Position numbers and translations under genes: made by a program
In this document: positions 56,810-64,000 of the stretch, piece by piece
How the letters are laid out: the number at the start of each line of letters is the position of its first letter
Position numbering within the stretch: position 1 is the stretch's first letter
The notes under the pieces: generated by a model
Told to the model about the DNA's origin: nothing
What the model saw: the letters and a program-made list of their open reading frames with translations, nothing else
Databases searched by the model: none
NCBI GenBank assembly: GCA_014695195.1
Contig: JACJNW010000022.1
Coordinates: 124,001-188,000 of the forward strand
Source: Cyanobacteria bacterium FACHB-DQ100
Lineage (GTDB): Bacteria; Cyanobacteriota; Cyanobacteriia; Leptolyngbyales; Leptolyngbyaceae
Length of the DNA: 64,000 nt
Reading direction: 5' to 3'

Positions 56810-57127
56810 TTATGAGTCTGTCGAAGCCATTGCTAATCCTAGAGGTTTGGAAAACGGTTCGTCCTCGCCCTCCTCGCTCACCATCAAGCTTGAACAGGGA
56901 ATAGTGTCCGACAAGATCGCGCTTGCCATCATTCCTGTGTGAATCTCAAGTTGAGCGTTAGCCATCGCTTCAAAAAGCAACCGTTGCCCCGGAAAAACTA
57001 CACGCTCAAAATACCAATTTGGCACATTTGTAATCCGAGCAATTTGAATTTGACTTGTTGCATTCACATAACAACAAAGAATGGGATCAGATCCACCCAA
57101 TGGTAGAGGATCAAGAGTTTGAGGCAT
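56810..57127 (-). CDS. DUF1830 protein
   Basis: 105 aa from ATG 57127 (MPQTLDPLPLGGSDPI); the longer open frame to 57214 adds 29 unrelated residues. The core CCYVNATSQIQIARITNVPN then WYFERVVFPGQRLLFEA and LEIHTGMMASAILSDTIPCS is the DUF1830 signature. Small soluble cyanobacteria-specific protein of unknown function. Confidence 0.86.
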   Translation of the reverse strand: MPQTLDPLPLGGSDPILCCYVNATSQIQIARITNVPNWYFERVVFPGQRLLFEAMANAQLEIHTGMMASAILSDTIPCSSLMVSEEGEDEPFSKPLGLAMASTDS

Positions 57128-57488
57128 GGCAGTTAAAGACCCTACGTTAAATAACAGGCTGTTTCTGAACACTAACACTGGGTGATCCCTGACGACTGTA
57201 AACGCGATTACCAATGTTGCTTTTTAAGACGATTTGTGCGTTGAAATTGAGCCATATCAAGCGATTAACAAACAATTAAGTCTGCTTAATCTCTGAATAC
57301 TGAATACAACAAACTTGCATTCAATATTTAGTGAGAAGAATTAATCATGATTGACGACTGCGCTCCTGGAGATAAAACTGGCGCTTAGCCATGCAGAGAA
57401 CTGAAGTCAGTGATATCGTAAAGTTATGTGAAATAAATTCAGGATCTCGATGCGGGATCTTGCCTCGGGCGACTGTGAGTAAAATGCT
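57128..57488. other. intergenic region, nothing recognised
   Basis: About 360 bp between divergent DUF1830 and radical SAM genes. AT-rich, no supported ORF, no hairpin of note. Presumably two promoters. Confidence 0.5.
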
Positions 57489-59060
57489 ATGGAAACTCGA
57501 ATTCTCTACGTTCGACTGCCTTGTAATCCCATTTTTCCGATCGGTGTAGTTTATCTTGCCGATCACGTTCATAAACAGTTTCCAAACATTACGCAAAAGA
57601 TTTTTGATTTAGGCACGGTTCCGCCCCTGGATTATGTCTCAGCGCTGGATGCTTGCATTGATGAGTTTCAGCCTACTTTGCTGGTGTACTCTTGGCGCGA
57701 TATTCAGATTTACGCTCCGGTGGGTGGGCGGGGCGGCAACCCGCTTCAGTACACCTTTGAATACTATTACGCCCTGAATCCACTTCTGAAAGCGCGAGGC
57801 GCTCTGGGCTTACTCCGAATTGCGTCGGGCTATTACGGTGAACTGTGGCGCAATTCTAATCTGATTCGACGGGGGGTAAAACGCGCTAAACGATACAATC
57901 CCGATGCGAAAGTGGTTGTAGGTGGCGGTGCGGTGAGCGTGTTTTATGAGCAAGTGGCGAAAAGCTTGCCAAAGGGCACGATCGTCTCAGTCGGTGAAGA
58001 TGAAACACTGCTAGAGAAATTGCTGCGGGGTCAGGATTTTCTCGATGAACGCTGCTATATCGTGGGTGAAACGAAGCCCCGCGATCGCATGATTCATGAG
58101 TTTCCAACTCCGATCGAAAAAACTGCCTGCAACTACGGTTACATCTCTCAGATTTGGAAAGAGTTTGAATATTACTTTCAGTCTCAGGATTTCTACATCG
58201 GAGTGCAAACGAAGCGCGGCTGTCCGCATAACTGCTGCTACTGCGTTTACACGGTAATTGAAGGGAAGCAAGTGCGGATCAATCCCGCCGATGAAGTTGT
58301 TAAAGAAATGAAGCAACTTTACGACAAAGGCATTCGTAATTTCTGGTTTACCGATGCTCAGTTTATTCCAGCTCGGAAATACATGGATGATGCGATCGAA
58401 CTGCTGCAAAAAATTGTCGATGCAGGCATGACGGATATTCACTGGGCAGCCTACATTAGGGCGGACAATCTCACGCCGCAGCTTGCGGATTTGATGGTCA
58501 AAACCGGAATGAATTACTTTGAAATCGGCATCACGAGCGGATCTCAAGAACTCGTTCGTAAAATGAGAATGGGCTACAACCTCAGAACCGTTCTAGAGAA
58601 TTGTCGCGATCTCAAAGCCGCCGGATTTAACGATCTCGTTTCGGTGAACTATTCGTTTAACGTAATCGATGAGCGACCGGAAACGATTCGACAAACGATC
58701 GCCTATCACCGTGAACTCGAACGCATTTTTGGAGCAGATAAAGTTGAGCCTGCAATCTTCTTTATCGGTCTGCAACCGCACACCCATCTAGAAGAGTACG
58801 CCTTCAAAAGCGGCATTCTTGAGCCAGGATACGACCCAATGAACGTCAAACCCTGGACAGTCCGAAAACTGCTTTGGAATCCAGAACCGCTCGGCTCATT
58901 CTTTGGGGAAGTGTGTTTGCAAGCATGGAAACGCAATCCCAATGATTTTGGGCGCGAAGTTATGGATATTCTAGAAGAAAGACTCGGATGCGCCGACCTT
59001 GAAGAAGCGTTAACCGCGCCGATCGACAAGCCCAACTCTCAACTCGTTACCGCCTCGTAA
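57489..59060 (+). CDS. radical SAM protein with N-terminal B12-binding-like domain (PSII high-light acclimation family)
   Basis: 523 aa. The N-terminal 190 residues have a Rossmann-like layout of the cobalamin-binding type (LYVRLPCNPIFPIGVVYLAD, VVVGGGAVSVFYEQ, SVGEDETLLEKLL). The radical SAM cluster motif is CPHNCCYCVY (C-x3-C-x2-C) near residue 246. The following TIM-barrel blocks include FWFTDAQFIPARKYMDDAIE and YFEIGITSGSQELVRKMRMG. It matches a cyanobacterial family linked by name to photosystem II high-light acclimation; the reaction is unknown. The DICT gene starts 30 bp downstream. Confidence 0.85.
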   Translation: METRILYVRLPCNPIFPIGVVYLADHVHKQFPNITQKIFDLGTVPPLDYVSALDACIDEFQPTLLVYSWRDIQIYAPVGGRGGNPLQYTFEYYYALNPLLKARGALGLLRIASGYYGELWRNSNLIRRGVKRAKRYNPDAKVVVGGGAVSVFYEQVAKSLPKGTIVSVGEDETLLEKLLRGQDFLDERCYIVGETKPRDRMIHEFPTPIEKTACNYGYISQIWKEFEYYFQSQDFYIGVQTKRGCPHNCCYCVYTVIEGKQVRINPADEVVKEMKQLYDKGIRNFWFTDAQFIPARKYMDDAIELLQKIVDAGMTDIHWAAYIRADNLTPQLADLMVKTGMNYFEIGITSGSQELVRKMRMGYNLRTVLENCRDLKAAGFNDLVSVNYSFNVIDERPETIRQTIAYHRELERIFGADKVEPAIFFIGLQPHTHLEEYAFKSGILEPGYDPMNVKPWTVRKLLWNPEPLGSFFGEVCLQAWKRNPNDFGREVMDILEERLGCADLEEALTAPIDKPNSQLVTAS

Positions 59061-59090
59061 TTCCCCCGCTTTCTTACTTCTCCCACTGAT

Positions 59091-60485
59091 ATGCTGGAAG
59101 GTTCGATTCTCAATGATCTCCGAGTGGCTCACCAACCGGGAGCGCTCGGCAAGCGCCCCCTTAATTTTGGTGTGTACTACAAAAACACGCTCGTTTCGCT
59201 CTGTCACGCGCTGGAAGACTGCATTCTCAGTTGCTCTAGTGCGCCGCTAGTGGTTACTGCCTTCCAACGGGGAAAATGGTACCTCGCAGAAGCCGATCGC
59301 TACGGTGAAATCGCCGATCATGCTCAACAGATTGTGATTATGGCTTCTGGAGATACAGGCTTTGCGGAACACCCCACTAGCCAGCGATCGAATGTGGCAC
59401 TGGTTGAACTGGAAAAATCCGACCCGGTGGCGCAAGAATGGCACTTGATGATTCTGGCTCCTTCGTATACTGCGATGGTGCTGTGTCAGGAGCTGACACC
59501 GGAAGATTACGGGGTGCAAGGCGTTCCAACTGAAGATCTAGAGCGGAAATTTTACGGATTCTGGACATTCGAGGCGGGGTTAGTCGAGGAGACGGTTAAT
59601 ATTGCGATCGCTCATATCGAGCGGTACAATCCCAGCTTGGCAAATCAACTGCGATCGCGAGTGGCTGAAATTTCTGTTCAAACTAGCGAACAAGACGAGA
59701 TTTATCAAGCCGTTTCGATGGTCGTGAACTATCTTCAGGTGGGACAGGAAGATTTGCGAGCGCGCTCAAAGCACGAAGCATTGGATAACAATCTGACTTC
59801 CAATGAGCTTCAAGCCTTTCTCCGACTGGCTCAACTGATCGATCAAACCGATATCAGCAATCCAAATGCGGCGGCTGAAGTGGCAACCTTGTCTGAGGCA
59901 ATGGCGCAACTGCTCGATCTTCCCGCGTGGCAGTTGAATCGATTAAAACTCTCAGCCTTGCTGCACCGATTAGCATTCCTGCGGCGAGCGGATAGTGTTT
60001 TGAGCCCAGGAAGTTTTGGACGAATTTCTGAGCAGCAAACCGAAGAAGCGCCTTGCTGCCCGATCGTTCCCGGTGCTCAAATTTTGCGGAATATGGGACG
60101 AATGAACGCGATCGCCACGATCGTCACGCACCAATCTGAGCAATGGAACGGGCAAGGACAACCCGCCGGACTTGCAGGCGATGAGATTCCCCTAGAATCA
60201 AGAATTCTCGGGTTACTGGCAGAGTTTCAGCAGCGAGTCACCCAGGAGCAATCAACGAATCCTGAGACGGCTTTGAACCATGCCCTTGCTCAATGTCAGG
60301 CAGAAGCAGGCGATCGCTGGGATAGCAAGCTGGTTGAAGCTTTGGGTCTTTTAGTCAGTGCCATGCAGCAAGGATTGAGCTTACCGATTCAAACTCCCAA
60401 AATCGCGGCTGGAATGTGGCTTCTGGATTCACACTCGGATGACGAGCTGTTAGATTTGTCTGACAAAGTAACGGAGCAGGTGTGA
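59091..60485 (+). CDS. DICT sensory domain protein with degenerate HD-GYP-like domain
   Basis: 464 aa. The DICT domain covers about 1-170 (SILNDLRVAHQPGALGKRPL, LVSLCHALEDCI, MILAPSYTAMVLCQELTPED, YGFWTFEAGLVEETVNIAI); it is linked to light or c-di-GMP signalling in cyanobacteria. From about 275 an HD-type domain follows: LSALLHRLAFLR has His but no following Asp, and HQSEQWNGQGQPAGLAGDEI corresponds to HHERWDGxGYP with GYP changed to GQP. It is therefore probably a non-catalytic sensor or binding protein. Overlaps the pentapeptide gene (TGATG). Confidence 0.85.
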   Translation: MLEGSILNDLRVAHQPGALGKRPLNFGVYYKNTLVSLCHALEDCILSCSSAPLVVTAFQRGKWYLAEADRYGEIADHAQQIVIMASGDTGFAEHPTSQRSNVALVELEKSDPVAQEWHLMILAPSYTAMVLCQELTPEDYGVQGVPTEDLERKFYGFWTFEAGLVEETVNIAIAHIERYNPSLANQLRSRVAEISVQTSEQDEIYQAVSMVVNYLQVGQEDLRARSKHEALDNNLTSNELQAFLRLAQLIDQTDISNPNAAAEVATLSEAMAQLLDLPAWQLNRLKLSALLHRLAFLRRADSVLSPGSFGRISEQQTEEAPCCPIVPGAQILRNMGRMNAIATIVTHQSEQWNGQGQPAGLAGDEIPLESRILGLLAEFQQRVTQEQSTNPETALNHALAQCQAEAGDRWDSKLVEALGLLVSAMQQGLSLPIQTPKIAAGMWLLDSHSDDELLDLSDKVTEQV

Positions 60486-61153
60486 TGGACATTGGGGCAA
60501 TTCGATCGGGGAAAGTCAAACAGCTTGCAGGTGCGGATCTCCAGGATGAAGATCTCTCGAAAGCTGAATTAAGTGGTGCGAATCTTGCAGGTGCAAAGCT
60601 CTCTGGCGTAGATTTCACAAACGCAAAGTTATCTGGTGCCGTACTAGACGGTGCGAACCTAGTCGGGTGTCAATTGATTGGCACAGATTTGCGGGCGACC
60701 TTGACAGGTGCGAACTTGATGCAGGCAGATTTAACCGAGGCGGATCTGCGCGGGAGTAACTTGCGGGGTGCGAACTTGATGCGATCGCGCCTCACTCGTG
60801 CCAACTTAGCGGGTGCATTCCTCAGTGGCACAAATTTAATGGGAGTCAGTTTACAAGGCGTTGATCTGCGTGGGGCTGACCTGCGGGGTGCGAACCTGAG
60901 CGGCGTTAACTTGCACGGAGCAAACTTGTGCCAAGCCGATCTGCAAGGCGCACAACTCACCGAAGCAAACTTAGAGGAAGCTGACTTACAGGGTGCGAAC
61001 CTAGCAGGCGCAAACTTGGCAGGCGCAAATTTACTTTGTGCTGACCTCCAGGACGCAAATCTTGAAGGCGTGAACTTGATCGGAGCTTGTACGGTCGGAA
61101 CAGCGATCGATCAAGCGAGCAATCAAGGCGCGATCGCCTCCAAGATCTCTTAG
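60485..61153 (+). CDS. pentapeptide repeat protein
   Basis: 222 aa from ATG 60485 (GTG 60482 also possible). About 36 tandem A(D/N)LxG pentapeptides from residue 17 to 205 (GADLQDEDLSKAELSGANLA) predict a right-handed square beta-helix. The short ends are not repetitive. No signal peptide. It follows the DICT gene with a one-base overlap, so it is probably made with it. Role unknown; some such proteins mimic DNA and inhibit gyrase, but most cyanobacterial ones are uncharacterised. Confidence 0.88.
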   Translation: MDIGAIRSGKVKQLAGADLQDEDLSKAELSGANLAGAKLSGVDFTNAKLSGAVLDGANLVGCQLIGTDLRATLTGANLMQADLTEADLRGSNLRGANLMRSRLTRANLAGAFLSGTNLMGVSLQGVDLRGADLRGANLSGVNLHGANLCQADLQGAQLTEANLEEADLQGANLAGANLAGANLLCADLQDANLEGVNLIGACTVGTAIDQASNQGAIASKIS

Positions 61154-61347
61154 CTATCGGTTGGTAAGCTGGTTACAGGCTGCATACTTACGAGACCAAG
61201 GTGGAATAGCGCATCTTGAATAATTAGCTCCGGAGAGATTTCTGTAAACATCTGCACGCTTTGCCGAACTTGGTCGATCGCTTTGGGATTGTCGAGCAAA
61301 TCGCGAATTTCTTCACAGAACGGGAGCGATCGCCGAATCTCGTAATT
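61150..61347 (-). pseudogene. C-terminal fragment of an unidentified protein
   Basis: A 65-residue minus-strand frame between an upstream TGA (61348-61350) and TAA (61150-61152). FCEEIRDLLDNPKAIDQVRQ and MFTEISPELIIQDALFHLGL read like a natural helical protein, and CGATCG sites are in frame. There is no ATG in its first 32 codons; only TTG occurs earlier. It overlaps the end of the pentapeptide gene and faces it. Either the remnant of a decayed gene or a small protein with an unusual start. Family unknown. Confidence 0.35.
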
Positions 61348-61412
61348 TCACCCCTAAGGTGGAATCGCTTAGATGGAACGGGAAGCTTAGAACAGTTGGC
61401 AACAGTTCAGAA

Positions 61413-62411
61413 ATGTTTATGCCTATCTCTTCCCGTCTTTTATCGATTACAGGCTGGAGCTATTTGGTGAGTCTTTTGCTGTGGTTGAGCTTTCGTTTGC
61501 TGTTTTTCGATCGCTTCTGGTGGTTAGCGCTGCTCAATACAACTGCACCATATCTGTTCTTGCCGTTAGTCATCCTTCTGCCTTTGGCGCTTTGGCATCG
61601 AAGGCGAACACTATTTTTTGGGATGATTCTGGGTTGTCTGCTGTTTGTGATGTGGGTACAACCTCGACTGCACTTTTTCTCTAAGGCTGTACCCACAACT
61701 CCAGCAGGTTCACTGCTTAAAGTGATGACGTTTAACATACTGTGGAGCAATCAAGACTACGACAAGATTGCACAGATGATTCGTCAAACAAAACCAGATT
61801 TGATTGGGGTACAGGAGCTACAACCGAATCAGCTATCCAACTTGCTCAAAGCGATCGCTCCAGACTACCCGCATCACACAATTCATCCGGTCGATCGCTT
61901 TCATACCGTTGCATTGTTTAGTCGCTTGCCCATTGAAACCGCTAAACCCTTACCTGAACCGCCGATAGAACGCGGAATTCAAGCGATAGTCCGCATCGGG
62001 GATCAGCACCTCAATGTTTTAGTCACGCATCTTGCTCCGAATAATATGCCACTATTGCCGATCGATCAATTTATTGCTGAAACTCGCGATCGCTATGCAC
62101 GCCGAGCCGCAGAAGCAACTTATCTCAAAGAACTGGTACAACAGCGCTCGCTGCCCACCCTGATGTTGTGCGACTGTAATCTAACCGACACTTCTGAGGC
62201 TTACCAACAGCTACGCAAGCACCTCAAAGATAGTTTTCAGGAGCGAGGTCAGGGATTAGGACACACACTCTTTATCAGGGGTGTACCCTTTCCAGTTCAA
62301 CGAATTGATTACATTTGGCACAGTAAGGAGCTTGAAGCGATCAATGCCTCTGTTGCTCCCGACGGCGGCTCGGATCATCTCCCAGTCGTCGCGACCCTAA
62401 AGATTCGCTAG
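61413..62411 (+). CDS. endonuclease/exonuclease/phosphatase (EEP) family protein, membrane-anchored
   Basis: 332 aa from ATG 61413 (MFMPISSRLLS); ATG 61419 is an alternative, and the open frame extends to 61359. Three N-terminal hydrophobic helices (about 10-30, 36-55, 63-80 in this numbering) place the enzyme at the membrane. The EEP domain has VMTFNILWSN with Asn, GVQELQ with Glu, THLAPNNMP, LMLCDCNLTD and GGSDHLPVVATL with the Ser-Asp-His. Such proteins hydrolyse phosphodiesters of DNA, lipids or sugars; the target is unknown. It faces a glycosyltransferase gene 3 bp away. Confidence 0.86.
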   Translation: MFMPISSRLLSITGWSYLVSLLLWLSFRLLFFDRFWWLALLNTTAPYLFLPLVILLPLALWHRRRTLFFGMILGCLLFVMWVQPRLHFFSKAVPTTPAGSLLKVMTFNILWSNQDYDKIAQMIRQTKPDLIGVQELQPNQLSNLLKAIAPDYPHHTIHPVDRFHTVALFSRLPIETAKPLPEPPIERGIQAIVRIGDQHLNVLVTHLAPNNMPLLPIDQFIAETRDRYARRAAEATYLKELVQQRSLPTLMLCDCNLTDTSEAYQQLRKHLKDSFQERGQGLGHTLFIRGVPFPVQRIDYIWHSKELEAINASVAPDGGSDHLPVVATLKIR

Positions 62412-62414
62412 GGA

Positions 62415-63602
62415 TTATTTCAAATCAGCGTGTCTGCTGAAATGAGTTCCAACTGATGCAGTTAGCTCGCTGATTGCTTGCTTCACTTCGTTTAAGAACA
62501 ATGTTTGTCGATCGTAATACCACTGCTGAGCTTCTTGAGCGGCTTCTGGTGATTGTTCAGCGTTAATCGCTGCCATCAACTGTTGAGCAAAGCTTCGCGG
62601 CAGATCCGCGATCGCCACAGTTTGCGGCGGATTAGCAATGCCTCGCAGCGCGATCGCAGTCGCCACAATATGAGATCCCGAAGCGATCGCGTCCAACGTC
62701 TTGATTTGAATTCCACCGCCGCTCAAGGTCGGAATCGCCATCACTCGCGCCTGCATCATAAACACCTGCGAATCTTCGACAAATCCTTGATAGACCAGAT
62801 TCGGATAGCGATCGCTCAGCCAATCTGCTCCTCGACCCGCGACGTGAATAGTGAGCGACTCTGGAAGCAGTGGATACACCGCCTCTAAAAACCATCGCAA
62901 CCCTTCTTCGTTTGGCTTCCATGCCCAGCTACCAATAATGCCAATGTCAAACATCTTCGCAACAGTTTCAGTCTGTCTGCTGACAAACCCCGAAGGCAAG
63001 CTCAGCGTTCTTGCCTTTGTGAATTGAGCAAAATAGTTCGCATCATGCTGCGTCAACGCCCAGACTTCTGCGACTGAAGCTGCCGTTTTTGCTTCTAGCG
63101 CCTCAACGGTTGCAGCTTCACGTCCGTAAACCCACTTTGCCAGCCTATTGCTCGATCGCTGATAGTGTTGGCGATACATATCATGTTCTAGATTGTGAGC
63201 CACTAAAATCACTCTGGGATGATCAATTACATCGAGCAACCAGCCAAGCTGGGCGTGATCAATCACGATCGCATCATACACCTCAGCTGACAACAGCGAC
63301 TGAACTTGCTTGATATAGCGGCGTGTGAGATATTTCGCGGCAGAATAAGGCATCTGCTTGATCAGGCTCAGCGCAAACCAGCCCATTGCTTTGAACTTTG
63401 CTTTTTTCGTCTCAACAGCACGATCGGCAACGAGTACCTCATGCGCTGCCTTATGTAATGCACCATCCTCTTTTCGACCATAGCCCAGCACAGTGACCAT
63501 GCATCCCGCTTGCTGCAGCGCCTCGACGATGTTTTGAGACGCAATTTCACTGCCATGCAGCTTACGAGCAGGAAGTACAGTGGTGAGAAACAGAACGTTC
63601 AT
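62415..63602 (-). CDS. glycosyltransferase family 4-like
   Basis: 395 aa. N-terminal GT-B half MNVLFLTTVLPARKLHGSEI with ASQNIVEALQQAGCMVTVLG; donor-binding half with IGIIGSWAWKPNEEGLRWFL and SGGGIQIKTLDAIASGSHIV, where E of the E-x7-E motif has become K/D-like variants. Cytoplasmic or membrane-associated transfer of a sugar to a polysaccharide precursor is expected. The O-antigen ligase-like gene precedes it on the same strand by 49 bp, suggesting one exopolysaccharide locus. Confidence 0.85.
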   Translation of the reverse strand: MNVLFLTTVLPARKLHGSEIASQNIVEALQQAGCMVTVLGYGRKEDGALHKAAHEVLVADRAVETKKAKFKAMGWFALSLIKQMPYSAAKYLTRRYIKQVQSLLSAEVYDAIVIDHAQLGWLLDVIDHPRVILVAHNLEHDMYRQHYQRSSNRLAKWVYGREAATVEALEAKTAASVAEVWALTQHDANYFAQFTKARTLSLPSGFVSRQTETVAKMFDIGIIGSWAWKPNEEGLRWFLEAVYPLLPESLTIHVAGRGADWLSDRYPNLVYQGFVEDSQVFMMQARVMAIPTLSGGGIQIKTLDAIASGSHIVATAIALRGIANPPQTVAIADLPRSFAQQLMAAINAEQSPEAAQEAQQWYYDRQTLFLNEVKQAISELTASVGTHFSRHADLK

Positions 63603-63651
63603 GATGATTTAGCTTGGTGAATATAAAGGACAGAAAAGACGGTCAAGGCAA

Positions 63652-64000
63652 CTACGATCGCTGAGGATAAGGGTTCGGAGACAATGCAGCCTTCTGGTCA
63701 AAGTCCGAGGAAGGACTGCCTAAACGATCGTCGATCTTGAGGCGGCGATACTGCAGCGCGATCGCGATCGCAAAAGAGACAAAGATACTCCATTCTCCCC
63801 CGGCGCTCGCCACGCTGAAGCTATCCGCGGAATTAATGCAAGCTGCAAGAATGAGCGATTGAAACACCCAAAACAGTTCTACAGTTTTGAGCCGCAACAG
63901 CAAGTAAAACGTTCTGAAAAACAGCGTACACAAGCTAATGAGATAAAGCGTGAGTCCCACAATACCTAACTGTAGAAATAGTTCAAGAAAACCATTGTGA
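63652..64000 (-). CDS. O-antigen ligase/ExoQ family protein, C-terminal part, cut by the window edge
   Basis: The frame is open to the right edge. Its visible 116 residues begin HNGFLELFLQLGIVGLTLYL, the typical C-terminal periplasmic-to-membrane element of O-antigen ligases and exopolysaccharide polymerases (HN-x-hydrophobic-L-x-LG). Three hydrophobic segments follow (about residues 10-34, 40-60, 71-85), then a polar tail. GTG 63960 is an internal codon, not the start. Located just upstream of the GT4 gene in the same direction, in line with a polysaccharide cluster. Confidence 0.75.
   Translation of the reverse strand, partial: HNGFLELFLQLGIVGLTLYLISLCTLFFRTFYLLLRLKTVELFWVFQSLILAACINSADSFSVASAGGEWSIFVSFAIAIALQYRRLKIDDRLGSPSSDFDQKAALSPNPYPQRS

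Overview
The window is chromosomal DNA from a cyanobacterium. The octamer GCGATCGC (HIP1) and its core CGATCG occur throughout, and the gene set is photosynthetic: psbU, a light-dependent protochlorophyllide reductase, the tandem-BMC carboxysome shell protein CcmO, DUF3120, DUF4079, DUF1830 and DICT-domain proteins, and an alternative respiratory terminal oxidase (ARTO) operon. A Leptolyngbya-like filamentous lineage is my guess from gene style only. No rRNA, tRNA, CRISPR array or intact insertion sequence was found.

Layout. 0-3.3 kb: partial ORF, PBP4-type carboxypeptidase (dacB), nadA, and a 21-bp tandem repeat tract. 3.3-9.9 kb: a minus-strand cluster of an HTH-AAA ATPase, an AAA ATPase with 14 WD40 repeats, and an alpha/beta hydrolase with a full catalytic triad; this is the best candidate for an undescribed multi-gene system. 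9.9-10.9 kb: a long gene-free region with folded-RNA-like segments. 10.9-19.3 kb: a REC-GGDEF-EAL protein, DUF547, an ABC-F ATPase, HU, a Uma2 nuclease, and an overlapping trio GH76 / SGNH esterase / PrmA-like methyltransferase. 19.6-22.7 kb: CPA antiporter and por. 22.9-24.9 kb: an AT-rich island poor in HIP1, with a frameshifted HEPN-motif gene and a remnant of an Rpn-type nuclease. 24.9-28.2 kb: ccmO and a beta-helix/SLH surface protein. 28.5-34.5 kb: ARTO operon (two DUF2231 membrane proteins, subunits II, I and III, and a GMC oxidoreductase); subunit II lacks the CuA ligands.

34.5-45.8 kb: two inverted Uma2 paralogues (one frameshifted) flanking a 2H phosphoesterase and holA, then thrC, small cyanobacterial proteins, a GNAT enzyme, a HEAT-repeat protein, an M41-like peptidase without its ATPase, an M15 carboxypeptidase, and a lipoprotein sugar dehydrogenase. 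46-49 kb: sulfate ABC transporter genes sbpA-cysT-cysW, with no cysA. 49.3-57.1 kb: cyanobacterial radical SAM/PDZ protein, uppP, DUF3120, FHA-adenylate cyclase, psbU, nadB, DUF4079, DUF1830. 57.5-64 kb: radical SAM protein, DICT-HD regulator, pentapeptide protein, a gene remnant, an EEP-family hydrolase, a family 4 glycosyltransferase, and the C-terminal end of an O-antigen ligase-type protein cut by the window edge.

How the genes work together. NadA and NadB, 52 kb apart, catalyse consecutive steps of NAD synthesis. DacB, the M15 carboxypeptidase and UppP belong to cell-wall metabolism. GT4 and the O-antigen ligase homologue suggest an exopolysaccharide locus continuing past the right edge. 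The ARTO operon is inferred to be a quinol-oxidising respiratory branch. Three copies of a MITE-like palindromic repeat lie in intergenic regions. Two genes are broken at short G or C runs, both short by one base.
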